A stretch of 64,000 nucleotides of DNA from Streptomyces verrucosisporus (GTDB lineage: Bacteria > Actinomycetota > Actinomycetes > Streptomycetales > Streptomycetaceae), in assembly GCF_017114865.1 (NCBI RefSeq), contig NZ_JADEYH010000007.1, forward strand, positions 62,001 through 126,000, given 5' to 3'. The notes beneath the pieces are model-generated. The model had not been told where the DNA came from. It saw only the letters and a program-made list of their open reading frames with translations, and ran no database searches. The number at the start of each line of letters is the position of its first letter. Position 1 is the stretch's first letter. Below are positions 25,896 to 35,059 of the stretch, one piece after another. Made by a program: the position numbers and the translations under genes.

Positions 25896-28800
25896 CTATC
25901 GCGCGTTGAAGTATTTGGCCTCGGGGTGGTGCAGAACGATGGCGTCGGTGGACTGCTCGGGATGGAGCTGGAACTCCTCGGACAGCTTCACCCCGATCCG
26001 CTCCGGCCGGAGCAGCTCGGCGATCTTGGCGCGGTCCTCCAGGTCCGGGCAGGCCCCGTAGCCCAGCGAGAAGCGGGCGCCGCGGTACTTCAGGGCGAAC
26101 ATGTCCTCGATCGCGTCGGGGTCGTCGCCGGCGAAGCCGAGCTCGGCACGGACCCGGGCGTGCCAGTACTCGGCCAGCGCCTCGGCCAGCTGCACCGACA
26201 GGCCGTGCAGCTCCAGGTAGTCGCGGTAGGCGTCCGCGGCGAACAGGTCGGCGGTGGCCTCCCCGATGCGGGAGCCGACGGTGACCACCTGGAAACCCAC
26301 CACGTCCTTCTCGCCGGAGGAGGCGGGGCGGAAGAAGTCCGCCAGGCACAGCCTGCGCCCGCGGCGCTGGCGGGGGAAGGTGAACCGGCACCGCTCGGAC
26401 CCGTCCTCGGCCAGCACCACCAGGTCGTCGCCCTCGGCGTGGCAGGGGAAGTAGCCGTAGACCACCGCGGCCTCCAGCAGGTTCTCGGTGTGCAGCCGCT
26501 CCAGCCAGCCCCGCAGCCGCGGGCGGCCCTCGCGCTCGACCAGCTCCTCGTAGGTGGGCCCGTCCCCGGTACGCGGTGCCTTCAGCCCCCACTGGCCCTT
26601 GAACAGCGCGCCCTCGTCCAGCCAGCTCGCGTACTCCTTGAGCTGGATGCCCTTGACCACCTTCGTGCCGAGGAAGGGCGGGGTGGGCACCGGGTTGTCG
26701 GTGGCCACGTCCGAGCGCACCGGGCCGGTCTCGGCCGGCTCGGCCGGCTGGGCGGCCGCCGCCCTGACCCGGCGCTGCCGCAGCTCGGGCAGCTTCGCCC
26801 CCGGCACGCCGCGCTTGACGCCGATCAGCGCGTCCATAAGCCGCAGCCCCTCGAAGGCGTCACGGGCGTAGCGGACCTCGCCCTCATAGAGGGCGTGCAG
26901 GTCCTGCTCGACGTAGGCACGGGTCAGCGCGGCCCCGCCCAGGATCACCGGATACCTCGCGGCCAGCTCGCGGGCGTTGAGCTCCTGCAGGTTCTCCTTC
27001 ATGATCACTGTGGACTTCACCAGCAGCCCGGACATGCCGATCACATCCGCGCGGTGCTCCTCGGCCGCCTCCACGATCGCCGTCACCGGCTGCTTGATCC
27101 CGAGGTTGACCACGTTGTAGCCGTTGTTGGACAGGATGATGTCGACCAGGTTCTTGCCGATGTCGTGCACGTCTCCGCGCACCGTGGCCAGCACGATCGT
27201 GCCCTTGCCCTCCTCGCCCTCGGTCTTCTCCATGTGGGGCTCCAGGTAGGCGACGGCCGTCTTCATCACCTCGGCCGACTGCAACACGAACGGCAGCTGC
27301 ATCTGCCCGGAACCGAACAGCTCCCCGACCACCTTCATGCCCGCCAGCAGGGTGTCGTTGACGATGTCCAGAGCCGGACGCGTCTCCAGGGCCGCGTCCA
27401 GGTCGGCCTCCAGGCCGTTCCGCTCCCCGTCGATGATCCTGCGCCGCAGCCGCTCCTCCAGCGGCAGCGCGGCCAACTCCTCGGCCCGGGAGGCCTGCAC
27501 ACTCCTGGTGTCCACGCCCTCGAACAGCGACAGGAACCGCTGCAGCGGGTCGTAGCCCTCCGCCCGCCGGTCGTGGATCAGATCCAGCGCCACCTGGACC
27601 TGCTCGTCGGGGATCCGCGCGATGGGCAGGATCTTGGAGGCGTGCACGATCGCCGAGTCCAGGCCGGCCTTCACGCACTCGTCCAGGAAGACGGAGTTGA
27701 GCACCATCCGGGCGGCCGGGTTCAGGCCGAAGGAGATGTTCGACAGCCCCAGCGTGGTCTGCACCCGCGGATGCCGCCGCTTGAGCTCACCGATCGCCTC
27801 GATGGTGGCCACCCCGTCGCGGCGGGACTCCTCGGTGCCGGTGCAGATGGTGAACGTCAGGCAGTCGATGAGGATGTCCTCCTCCCGGATGCCCCAGTTC
27901 CCTGTCAGGTCGGCGATCAGCCGCTCGGCCACCGCCACCTTGTGCCCGGCCGAGCGGGCCTGCCCGTCCTCGTCGATGGTCAGCGCGATCAGCGCCGCGC
28001 CGTGCTCGGCCGCCAGAGCCGTGATCTTCGCCAACCGGGAGCCGGGCCCGTCGCCGTCCTCGTAGTTCACACTGTTGATCACCGCGCGGCCGCCCAGCTT
28101 CTCCAGCCCCGCCGCGATCACCGCCGGCTCGGTGGAGTCCAGAACGATCGGCAGCGTGGAGGCCGTCGCCAACCGCCCGGCCAGCTCGGCCATGTCCGCC
28201 ACACCGTCACGCCCGACGTAGTCCACGCACAGATCCAGCATGTGCGCACCCTCGCGGATCTGCTCCCGCGCGATCTCCACGCAGTCCTCCCACCGCCCTT
28301 CCAGCATGGCGGTGCGGAACTTCTTCGACCCGTTGGCGTTGGTGCGCTCCCCGATCGCCAGATACGAGGTGTCCTGCCGGAACGGCACCGCCTGGTACAG
28401 CGACGCCGCCCCCGGCTCCGGCCGCACCTCCCGCCCGGCCGGCGCCGCCCCCCGCACCCGCTCGACGACCTGCCTCAGGTGCTCCGGCGTCGTCCCGCAG
28501 CACCCGCCCACCAGCGACAGCCCGTACTCGGCCACGAACGACTCCTGCGCATCCGCCAGCTCGCCCGGCGTGAGCGGATAGCGCGCACCGTCGGCGGTCA
28601 GCTCCGGCAGCCCCGCGTTCGGCATACAGGACAGCGGAACGCGGGAGTGGCGGGCCAGATACCGCAGATGCTCGCTCATCTCCGCCGGGCCGGTGGCGCA
28701 GTTCAGCCCGATCATGTCGATGCCCAGCGGCTCCAGCGCCGTCAGGGCCGCACCGATCTCACTGCCCAGCAGCATCGTGCCGGTCGTCTCCACCGTCACC

Positions 28801-29450
28801 GAGCAGATCACCGGCACCGACAGCCCGGCCGCATCCAGCGCCCGGCGCGCCCCCAGCACCGCGGCCTTGGTCTGCAGCAGGTCCTGGGTCGTCTCGACCA
28901 GCAGCGCGTCCGCCCCGCCCGCCAGCAGACCCTCGGCATTGCGCTGATAGGCGTCCCGCAGCGTGCGGTACTCGACATGGCCGAGGGTGGGCAGCTTGGT
29001 GCCCGGCCCCATCGCCCCCAGCACCCACCGCTGGCGCCCCGTGTCCCGCGTGAAGGTGTCGGCCACCTCGCGCGCCACCCGGGCCCCGGCCTCGGACAGC
29101 TCGTACACCCGGTCGGCGATGTCGTACTCCGCGAGCGCCGCGTGGTTGGCGCCGAAGGTGTTGGTCTCCACACAGTCCACACCCACCGCGAGGTACGCCT
29201 CGTGCACCGAGGCCACGATGTCGGGGCGGGTGACGTTGAGGACCTCGTTGCAGCCCTCCAGCTGCTGGAAGTCCTCCAGCGACGGATCGGCCGCCTGCAG
29301 CATCGTGCCCATCGCCCCGTCGGCCACCACCACCCGCGAGGACAGCGCCTCACGCAGGGCATCGGCGCGGGGGGTCTTCGACGTACCGGCGGAGGCGGGT
29401 CCGGCGGTCGGCGTCGGGTCGAGGTCGTGCGGGGTCGGCGAAGCTGCCAT
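25896..29450 (-). CDS. metH: Cobalamin-dependent methionine synthase MetH
   Basis: MetH transfers methyl from 5-methyl-THF to homocysteine through cobalamin. The 1184-residue protein has all modules in order: homocysteine domain with zinc ligands Cys251, Cys317 and Cys318; pterin-binding domain beginning near YLAIGERTNANGSKKF; cobalamin cap and Rossmann domain with the lower axial ligand His762 in GDVHDIGKN; and the C-terminal reactivation domain ending near KYFNAR. The ATG has GGGAG seven nt upstream. I see no cobalamin riboswitch in the 220-nt leader. Confidence 0.98.
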   Translation of the reverse strand: MAASPTPHDLDPTPTAGPASAGTSKTPRADALREALSSRVVVADGAMGTMLQAADPSLEDFQQLEGCNEVLNVTRPDIVASVHEAYLAVGVDCVETNTFGANHAALAEYDIADRVYELSEAGARVAREVADTFTRDTGRQRWVLGAMGPGTKLPTLGHVEYRTLRDAYQRNAEGLLAGGADALLVETTQDLLQTKAAVLGARRALDAAGLSVPVICSVTVETTGTMLLGSEIGAALTALEPLGIDMIGLNCATGPAEMSEHLRYLARHSRVPLSCMPNAGLPELTADGARYPLTPGELADAQESFVAEYGLSLVGGCCGTTPEHLRQVVERVRGAAPAGREVRPEPGAASLYQAVPFRQDTSYLAIGERTNANGSKKFRTAMLEGRWEDCVEIAREQIREGAHMLDLCVDYVGRDGVADMAELAGRLATASTLPIVLDSTEPAVIAAGLEKLGGRAVINSVNYEDGDGPGSRLAKITALAAEHGAALIALTIDEDGQARSAGHKVAVAERLIADLTGNWGIREEDILIDCLTFTICTGTEESRRDGVATIEAIGELKRRHPRVQTTLGLSNISFGLNPAARMVLNSVFLDECVKAGLDSAIVHASKILPIARIPDEQVQVALDLIHDRRAEGYDPLQRFLSLFEGVDTRSVQASRAEELAALPLEERLRRRIIDGERNGLEADLDAALETRPALDIVNDTLLAGMKVVGELFGSGQMQLPFVLQSAEVMKTAVAYLEPHMEKTEGEEGKGTIVLATVRGDVHDIGKNLVDIILSNNGYNVVNLGIKQPVTAIVEAAEEHRADVIGMSGLLVKSTVIMKENLQELNARELAARYPVILGGAALTRAYVEQDLHALYEGEVRYARDAFEGLRLMDALIGVKRGVPGAKLPELRQRRVRAAAAQPAEPAETGPVRSDVATDNPVPTPPFLGTKVVKGIQLKEYASWLDEGALFKGQWGLKAPRTGDGPTYEELVEREGRPRLRGWLERLHTENLLEAAVVYGYFPCHAEGDDLVVLAEDGSERCRFTFPRQRRGRRLCLADFFRPASSGEKDVVGFQVVTVGSRIGEATADLFAADAYRDYLELHGLSVQLAEALAEYWHARVRAELGFAGDDPDAIEDMFALKYRGARFSLGYGACPDLEDRAKIAELLRPERIGVKLSEEFQLHPEQSTDAIVLHHPEAKYFNAR

Positions 29451-29589
29451 GGAAGGGCTCCCAGAGATGCGACGGCTGTCGGCTTTGCGTCTTCCATCGG
29501 GAAGCGCACCGGGTCAGGGTATCCGTCGGCACCGTGAGAGCCGCAAGTGTCCCGAGGCGTGGACGCCGGACTTCGGACGGCTACCGCGG

Positions 29590-29630
29590 TATCGGCATGA
29601 TCCGATAGCGTTCGGCATTGTCGAATGCCG
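29590..29630. promoter_or_regulatory. gylR operator/promoter repeats
   Basis: Two inverted repeats lie 44-84 nt before gylR: TATCGG-N6-CCGATA (29590-29607) and CGGCATT-GTCG-AATGCCG (29613-29630). The second lies in GTTCGGCATTGTCGAATGCC (29610-29629), which matches 17 of 20 bases of a site in front of glpF on the opposite strand (30729-30748). I infer GylR binding and autoregulation. Confidence 0.75.
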
Positions 29631-29673
29631 TCTTCAGGCCCACCTGGAGAAGCGAACAGAGGAGAGGTGCGCG

Positions 29674-30438
29674 ATGGCCCGGACCATCCAGTCGCTGGAG
29701 CGGGCGGCGGCGGTGCTGCGACTGCTCGCCGGGGGCGAGCGGCGCCTCGGGCTGTCCGACATCGCCTCCACCCTGGGCCTGGCCAAGGGCACCGCCCACG
29801 GCCTGCTGCGCACCCTCCAGCAGGAGGGCTTCGTCGAGCAGGATCCCGCCTCGGGCAGGTACCAGCTGGGTGCGGAGCTGCTGCGGCTGGGCAACAGCTA
29901 CCTGGACGTCCACGAACTGCGGGCCCGCGCCCTGGTGTGGACCGACGACCTGGCCCGTTCCAGTGGAGAGAGCGTCTACCTGGGCGTGCTCCACCAGCAG
30001 GGTGTACTGATCGTGCACCACGTCTTCCGCCCCGACGACAGCCGGCAGGTACTGGAGGTGGGTGCGATGCAGCCACTGCACAGCACCGCGCTGGGCAAGG
30101 TGCTGGCGGCGTACGACCCGGTGGCCCACAGCGAGGCGATGGACTCCGGGCGCGAGGCGCTGACCGCGCACACGATCACCGATCCGGAGTCGTTCGAGGA
30201 GGTCCTGGAGCTGACCCGGTCCCGCGGCTGGGCCGCGGATGTCGAGGAGACCTGGGAGGGGGTCGCCTCCATCGCCGCCCCCGTGCACGACCGGCGCCGG
30301 ATGCCGGTGGGCGCCGTGGCCGTCACCGGCGCGGTGGAGCGGGTGTGCTCGGACGGGGAGATACAGCCGCGGCTGGTGGCGGCCGTGCGGGACTGCGCGC
30401 GGGCGGTGTCGCGCGACCTGGGCGCGGGCCGTTTCTGA
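29674..30438 (+). CDS. gylR: IclR-family glycerol operon regulator GylR
   Basis: The 254-residue protein has an N-terminal winged HTH (SLERAAAVLRLLAGGERRLGLSDIAS region, residues about 5-60) and an IclR effector domain (VLIVHHVF, MQPLHSTALGKVLAAY). Its place directly upstream of glpF, glpK and glpD on the same strand identifies it as GylR, the repressor of the Streptomyces gyl operon, whose inducer is glycerol-3-phosphate (known for the family). ATG at 29674 follows GAGGAGAGG. Confidence 0.93.
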   Translation: MARTIQSLERAAAVLRLLAGGERRLGLSDIASTLGLAKGTAHGLLRTLQQEGFVEQDPASGRYQLGAELLRLGNSYLDVHELRARALVWTDDLARSSGESVYLGVLHQQGVLIVHHVFRPDDSRQVLEVGAMQPLHSTALGKVLAAYDPVAHSEAMDSGREALTAHTITDPESFEEVLELTRSRGWAADVEETWEGVASIAAPVHDRRRMPVGAVAVTGAVERVCSDGEIQPRLVAAVRDCARAVSRDLGAGRF

Positions 30439-30692
30439 CCCGTCGCGCTTCACCTCGTCCCGCTCTCGCCGGCCCGCCCGGTTCGCCCCGGTCCGTCGGC
30501 ATCGGAAGTTCATTCATCTGCTTGGCATATTATTTTTCGATTCGAGTCTCCGCCCGGTTCGGAGCAGTCGCCCCTGGGCAGTGTCCGAAGGCGCCCCGTG
30601 CACACCCCCGCTCGCCCGGTCCCGTCCGGCCGCTTCAGCACGGTTTCGGCCGTGCGGCCCGTGTCCGCCGTCACGATCCGCCACCCACGCCC

Positions 30693-30720
30693 TTGACGAG
30701 ATGTTCGACTGAGGTAAAAC
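30693..30720 (+). promoter_or_regulatory. gyl operon promoter
   Basis: TTGACG at 30693-30698 and TAAAAC at 30715-30720 are separated by 16 nt, a fair vegetative-sigma promoter. TGTTCGAC (30702-30709) lies between the two boxes and its complement GTCGAACA lies at 30742-30749, so a repressor bound here would cover the promoter. Confidence 0.6.
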
Positions 30721-30723
30721 TGC

Positions 30724-30756
30724 CGTTCGGCGGTCGACAATGTCGAACAGCGAACG
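30724..30756. promoter_or_regulatory. GylR operator downstream of the gyl promoter
   Basis: On the minus strand 30748-30729 reads GTTCGACATTGTCGACCGCC, almost identical to the site in front of gylR. It is nested in a CGTTCG (30724-30729)/CGAACG (30751-30756) repeat. Its position just after the -10 box suits repression. Confidence 0.75.
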
Positions 30757-30822
30757 GAACTCGGTCCGCCTCCCCCACCTCTTCCATCTGGCTCCCTCCG
30801 GACAAGAGCAAAGGAGTCGCGG

Positions 30823-31611
30823 GTGTCCAGCTCCGACATATTCCTGGGCGAGGTCATCGGCACCGCCGTCCTGATCCTGCTGGGCGGCGGCGTCTGCGCC
30901 GCCGTCACGCTCAGACGATCCAAGGCCGCCGGCGCCGGCTGGGCCGCCATCACCTTCGGCTGGGGATTCGCCGTCCTCACCGCCGCCTACATCTCCCTGG
31001 GCCTCTCCGGCGCCCACCTCAACCCTGCGGTCACCGTGGGCATCGCCGTGCAGAGCGGGGAGTGGGACAAGGTGCCCGTCTACTTCGCCGGCCAGCTGCT
31101 CGGCGCCATGGCGGGCGCCGTCCTGGTGTGGGTCTCCTACTACGGCCAGTTCCTGGCGCACCTGACCGACCGCGAGGTCGTCGGCGGCCCCGGCGCCCAG
31201 ACGACGGCCGCCGCCGACCGGCGGCGCTCCGACGCCCCCGGCCCGGTGCTCGGGGTCTTCTCCACCGCCCCCGAGATCCGCAACCCCGTGCAGAACACGG
31301 CCACCGAGACCATCGCCACCGCCGTGCTGGTCCTGGCCATCCTCACCCAGGGCCTCACCGAGGGGCTGGCCCTGTCCGGCACCGGCGTCCTCGTCACCGC
31401 CCTGGTCGTCGTCGGCATCGGCCTCTCACTGGGCGGCCCGACCGGGTACGCGATCAACCCCGCCCGCGACCTCGGACCGCGCATCGTGCACGCCCTGCTC
31501 CCGCTGCCCAACAAGGGCGGATCGGACTGGAGCTACGCCTGGGTCCCGGTGGCGGGCCCCCTGCTGGGCGGAGCGATCGCGGGCCTCCTCTACCGGCTCG
31601 CGTTCGCCTGA
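30823..31611 (+). CDS. glpF: Glycerol facilitator (MIP/aquaglyceroporin)
   Basis: The 262-residue membrane channel has six helices and both NPA boxes ([11 protein letters not shown] and [13 protein letters not shown]); the Asp after the second NPAR is the mark of glycerol facilitators rather than water channels. The GTG start follows AAGGAG by 6 nt. First gene of the gyl operon; also called gylC/glpF. Confidence 0.95.
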   Translation: MSSSDIFLGEVIGTAVLILLGGGVCAAVTLRRSKAAGAGWAAITFGWGFAVLTAAYISLGLSGAHLNPAVTVGIAVQSGEWDKVPVYFAGQLLGAMAGAVLVWVSYYGQFLAHLTDREVVGGPGAQTTAAADRRRSDAPGPVLGVFSTAPEIRNPVQNTATETIATAVLVLAILTQGLTEGLALSGTGVLVTALVVVGIGLSLGGPTGYAINPARDLGPRIVHALLPLPNKGGSDWSYAWVPVAGPLLGGAIAGLLYRLAFA

Positions 31612-31681
31612 CCTCCTCCCCGCCCCCACTCCCTCCGATCCCCCGGCACCATCCCGCCGCCCACCCTTGGAGCACCCCGAC

Positions 31682-33199
31682 ATGAGCGACACCCGCCGCG
31701 AGTTCATCGCCGCCATCGACCAGGGCACCACTTCCAGCCGCTGCATCGTCTTCGACCGGGACGGCCGCATCGTCTCGGTCGGCCAGAAGGAGCACGAGCA
31801 GATCTTCCCCGAGCCCGGCCGGGTCGAGCACGACGCCGCCGAGATCTGGACCAACGTCCAGGAGGTGATCACCGAGGCCCTGGACAAGGCCGGCATCACG
31901 CGCGAGGACGTACGGGCGCTGGGCATCACCAACCAGCGCGAGACGACGCTGCTGTGGGACAGGGCCACCGGCGAGCCGGTCCACAACGCCATCGTCTGGC
32001 AGGACACCCGCACCGACGCGCTCTGCCGGGAGCTGGGCCGCAACGTCGGGCAGGACCGCTTCCGCCGCGAGACCGGCCTGCCGCTCGCCTCCTACTTCGC
32101 GGGCCCGAAGATCCGCTGGCTGCTGGACAACGTCGAAGGACTGCGCGAGCGCGCCGAGGCCGGCGAGATTCTCTTCGGCACCATGGACTCCTGGGTGATC
32201 TGGAACCTCACCGGCGGCACGGAGGGAGGCGTGCACGTCACCGACGTCACCAACGCCTCCCGCACCCTGCTGATGAACCTGCGCACCATGGACTGGGATC
32301 CGCGCATCTGCGAGTCCATGGGCGTGCCCATGGCGGTGCTGCCCGAGATCCGCTCCTCCGCCGAGGTCTACGGCGAGGCCCGCGGGGCACTGGCGGGCGT
32401 TCCGGTGGCCTCCGCGCTCGGCGACCAGCAGGCCGCGCTGTTCGGCCAGACCTGCTTCTCACCGGGCGAGGCCAAGTCGACGTACGGAACCGGTACGTTC
32501 CTGCTGCTCAACACCGGTTCCGAGGCCGTCAACTCCTACAACGGCCTGCTGACCACCGTCGGGTACCGCATCGGCGACCAGGACCCGGTGTACGCGCTGG
32601 AGGGATCGATCGCGGTCACCGGTTCGTTGGTCCAGTGGATGCGCGACCAGATGGGCCTGATCAACAGCGCCGCCGAGATCGAGACGCTGGCCAGTTCGGT
32701 CGAGGACAACGGCGGCGCCTACTTCGTCCCCGCCTTCTCCGGGCTGTTCGCCCCCTACTGGCGCTCTGACGCCCGGGGCGTCATAGCGGGCCTGACCCGC
32801 TACGTCACCAAGGCGCACATCGCCCGCGCGGTGCTGGAGGCGACGGCCTGGCAGACCCGCGAGATCGTCGACGCGATGGAGAAGGACTCCCGCGTCGAGC
32901 TGACCGCCCTGAGAGTGGACGGCGGCATGACCAGCAACAACCTGCTGATGCAGTGCATCTCCGATGTCCTGGACGCCCCGGTCGTCCGGCCGATGGTCGC
33001 CGAGACCACCTGCCTGGGCGCCGCCTACGCGGCCGGCCTGGCCGTCGGCTTCTGGCCGGACACCGACGCCCTGCGCGCCAACTGGCGGCGGGCCGCGGAG
33101 TGGACGCCCCGGATGGAGGCGGGCACCCGCGAACGCGAGTACAAGAACTGGCTCAAGGCCGTGGAGCGGACCATGGGCTGGCTCGAAGAGGAGAACTGA
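31682..33199 (+). CDS. glpK: Glycerol kinase
   Basis: GlpK phosphorylates glycerol with ATP to sn-glycerol-3-phosphate, trapping it in the cell. The 505 residues match the family: [12 protein letters not shown] at the N-terminus, [12 protein letters not shown] and the adenosine-binding [17 protein letters not shown] and [12 protein letters not shown]. The ATG at 31682 has TTGGAG upstream; a TTG inside that RBS is not the start. It is 70 nt after glpF and 5 nt before glpD. Confidence 0.97.
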   Translation: MSDTRREFIAAIDQGTTSSRCIVFDRDGRIVSVGQKEHEQIFPEPGRVEHDAAEIWTNVQEVITEALDKAGITREDVRALGITNQRETTLLWDRATGEPVHNAIVWQDTRTDALCRELGRNVGQDRFRRETGLPLASYFAGPKIRWLLDNVEGLRERAEAGEILFGTMDSWVIWNLTGGTEGGVHVTDVTNASRTLLMNLRTMDWDPRICESMGVPMAVLPEIRSSAEVYGEARGALAGVPVASALGDQQAALFGQTCFSPGEAKSTYGTGTFLLLNTGSEAVNSYNGLLTTVGYRIGDQDPVYALEGSIAVTGSLVQWMRDQMGLINSAAEIETLASSVEDNGGAYFVPAFSGLFAPYWRSDARGVIAGLTRYVTKAHIARAVLEATAWQTREIVDAMEKDSRVELTALRVDGGMTSNNLLMQCISDVLDAPVVRPMVAETTCLGAAYAAGLAVGFWPDTDALRANWRRAAEWTPRMEAGTREREYKNWLKAVERTMGWLEEEN

Positions 33200-33204
33200 T
33201 CCAC

Positions 33205-34824
33205 ATGAACACCCTCAAAAGCGCCCCCACCCTCGGGGCGCGCCCGGCCGCCGGCCCGGACCCGGGCCGTGCCGAGAGGCGGGAGGTGCTGGAGAGCGCG
33301 GTCTTCGACCTGCTGGTCGTCGGCGGCGGCATCCTGGGCACCTCGGTCGCCTGGCACGCGGCGCAGTCGGGGCTGCGGGTGGCGATGGTGGACGCCGGCG
33401 ACTTCGCCGGCGCCACCTCCTCCGCCTCCTCCAAACTGGTCCACGGCGGGCTGCGCTACCTGCGGACCGGCGCGGTGAGGCTGGTCGCCGAGAACCACCA
33501 CGAGCGGCGGGTGCTGGCCAAGGACGTGGCCCCGCACCTGGTCAGCCCGCTCACCTTCCACCTGCCGGTCTACCGGGGCGGCCCGCACGGCGCGGCCAAG
33601 CTCGGCGCGGGCGTCTTCGCCTACTCCGCCCTGTCCGCCTTCGGGGACGGAGTGGGCCGGCTGATCTCCCCGGCGAAGGCCGCCGCCGACAACCCGGCGC
33701 TGCGCACCGACGGCCTCAAGGCGGTCGCGGTCTACGGCGACCACCAGATGAACGACTCCCGGGTCGCGGTGATGACCGTCCGCGCCGCCGTGGACTGCGG
33801 CTCGGTCGTCCTCAACCACGCCGAGGTCACCGGTCTGCGCTTCACCCACGGCCGGGTCACCGGCGCGGAGCTGAAGGACCGGCTGGACGGCACGGAGTTC
33901 AAGGTGGACGCCCGGCTGGTGCTCAACGCCACCGGACCGTGGGTGGACCACCTGCGGCGGATGGAGTACGCGGGCGCGGCGCCCAGCGTCCGGCTGTCCA
34001 AGGGCGCGCACCTGGTGCTGAGGCGTACGGCGCCGTGGCGGGCGGCGCTGGCCACGCCCGTCGACAGGTACCGCATCACCTTCGCCCTCCCCTGGGAGGA
34101 CCATCTGCTGCTGGGCACCACCGACGAGGCATACGAGGGCGACCCGGCCGAGGTGTCGGCCACCGACGCCGACGTCCGGCAGATCCTGGACGAGGCCGCC
34201 TTCTCCGTGCGCGACGAGCAGCTCTCACCGGACCTGGTGACCTACGCCTTCGCGGGCCTGCGGGTGCTGCCCGGCGGCCCGGGCGGTGTGGAGTCGGCCA
34301 GGCGGGAGACGGTCCTCACCGAGGGCCGCGGCGGGATGCTCTCGGTCGCGGGCGGCAAGTGGACCACCTACCGGCACATCGGCCGCACCGTCCTGCGGAA
34401 GCTGGCGGCGCTGCCGGGCACCGCGCGGACCGGTTTCGCCGAGGACGCCGTGCCGGTCTCCGAGCTGGTGCGGCGGGTGCCGCTGCCGGGTGTGGCCAAC
34501 CCGGACGCGGTCGCCCACCGGCTGCTGGTGGACCGCGAGCCGGGCACCCGGCTCGACCCGCTGACCGCCAGGCACCTGGCGACCCACTACGGAGCGCTGG
34601 CGTTCGACATCGCACGCCTGGTGCACGAGGACCCGGCGCTGGGCGAGCGCGTCCACCCGGACGCCCCGGAGATCTGGGCGCAGGTCGTCTACGCCCGCGA
34701 CCGCGAGTGGGCCGCGACGGCGGACGACGTGCTGCGCCGCCGCACCACGCTGACCGTCCGCGGTCTGGACACCGGGGAGGTCCGCGACGGGGTCGCGAAG
34801 GTGCTGGAGGGGCGCCGGCCCTGA
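33205..34824 (+). CDS. glpD: Aerobic glycerol-3-phosphate dehydrogenase
   Basis: A 539-residue membrane-associated flavoprotein that oxidises glycerol-3-phosphate to DHAP and passes electrons to quinone. The FAD-binding loop is LLVVGGGILGTSVAWHAAQ, followed by SKLVHGGLRYLRTG; the C-terminal cap domain runs to DAPEIWAQVVYARDREW. The N-terminus has a 30-residue Ala/Pro-rich extension. The ATG has GAGGAG upstream within the glpK end. Confidence 0.96.
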   Translation: MNTLKSAPTLGARPAAGPDPGRAERREVLESAVFDLLVVGGGILGTSVAWHAAQSGLRVAMVDAGDFAGATSSASSKLVHGGLRYLRTGAVRLVAENHHERRVLAKDVAPHLVSPLTFHLPVYRGGPHGAAKLGAGVFAYSALSAFGDGVGRLISPAKAAADNPALRTDGLKAVAVYGDHQMNDSRVAVMTVRAAVDCGSVVLNHAEVTGLRFTHGRVTGAELKDRLDGTEFKVDARLVLNATGPWVDHLRRMEYAGAAPSVRLSKGAHLVLRRTAPWRAALATPVDRYRITFALPWEDHLLLGTTDEAYEGDPAEVSATDADVRQILDEAAFSVRDEQLSPDLVTYAFAGLRVLPGGPGGVESARRETVLTEGRGGMLSVAGGKWTTYRHIGRTVLRKLAALPGTARTGFAEDAVPVSELVRRVPLPGVANPDAVAHRLLVDREPGTRLDPLTARHLATHYGALAFDIARLVHEDPALGERVHPDAPEIWAQVVYARDREWAATADDVLRRRTTLTVRGLDTGEVRDGVAKVLEGRRP

Positions 34825-34844
34825 CCTCCCGCGCCCCGGTGCTC

Positions 34845-34890
34845 CGCGGGCCCGTACGGCGCGGCTCGCCGCCCGCCGTACGGGCCCGCG
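34845..34890 (+). terminator. gyl operon terminator
   Basis: A perfect 17-bp stem (34845-34861 with 34874-34890) with a GC-rich 12-nt loop, 21 nt after the glpD stop. No T-tract. Confidence 0.75.
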
Positions 34891-35059
34891 CGCCGTGGGC
34901 GGTTGCGGCGTTATCCGGACGGATCACCGCCGCAACCGCCCGGGAAGGAGTGCCATGGCTGCGGCGCGGGCACGGTCACGCCGTAGGCTGGGCCCGCACG
35001 GTAATGGAACGTCAGCCGGTACGGAGCGAGTGCTCCGGTCGGCCGGAAGGAGGCACTGG

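Larger units (their letters stand above)
30439..30822. other. 384-nt gylR-glpF intergenic region
   Basis: No gene. It contains an AT-rich island near 30520-30545 (GGCATATTATTTTTCG), a TTCGGA...TCCGAA hairpin (30558-30563/30584-30589) that may end gylR, the gyl promoter (30693-30720) and the GylR-type operators (30702-30756). Confidence 0.6.

Noticed and set aside
25845-29537. A very long open reading frame on the plus strand opposite metH
   Set aside because: It is a shadow of high-GC codon bias: low-complexity Gly/Arg/Leu/His-rich translation, no motif, and metH on the other strand is complete.
29451-29673. Cobalamin or SAM riboswitch upstream of metH
   Set aside because: No B12-box-like consensus or SAM-riboswitch core could be recognised by eye in the leader.
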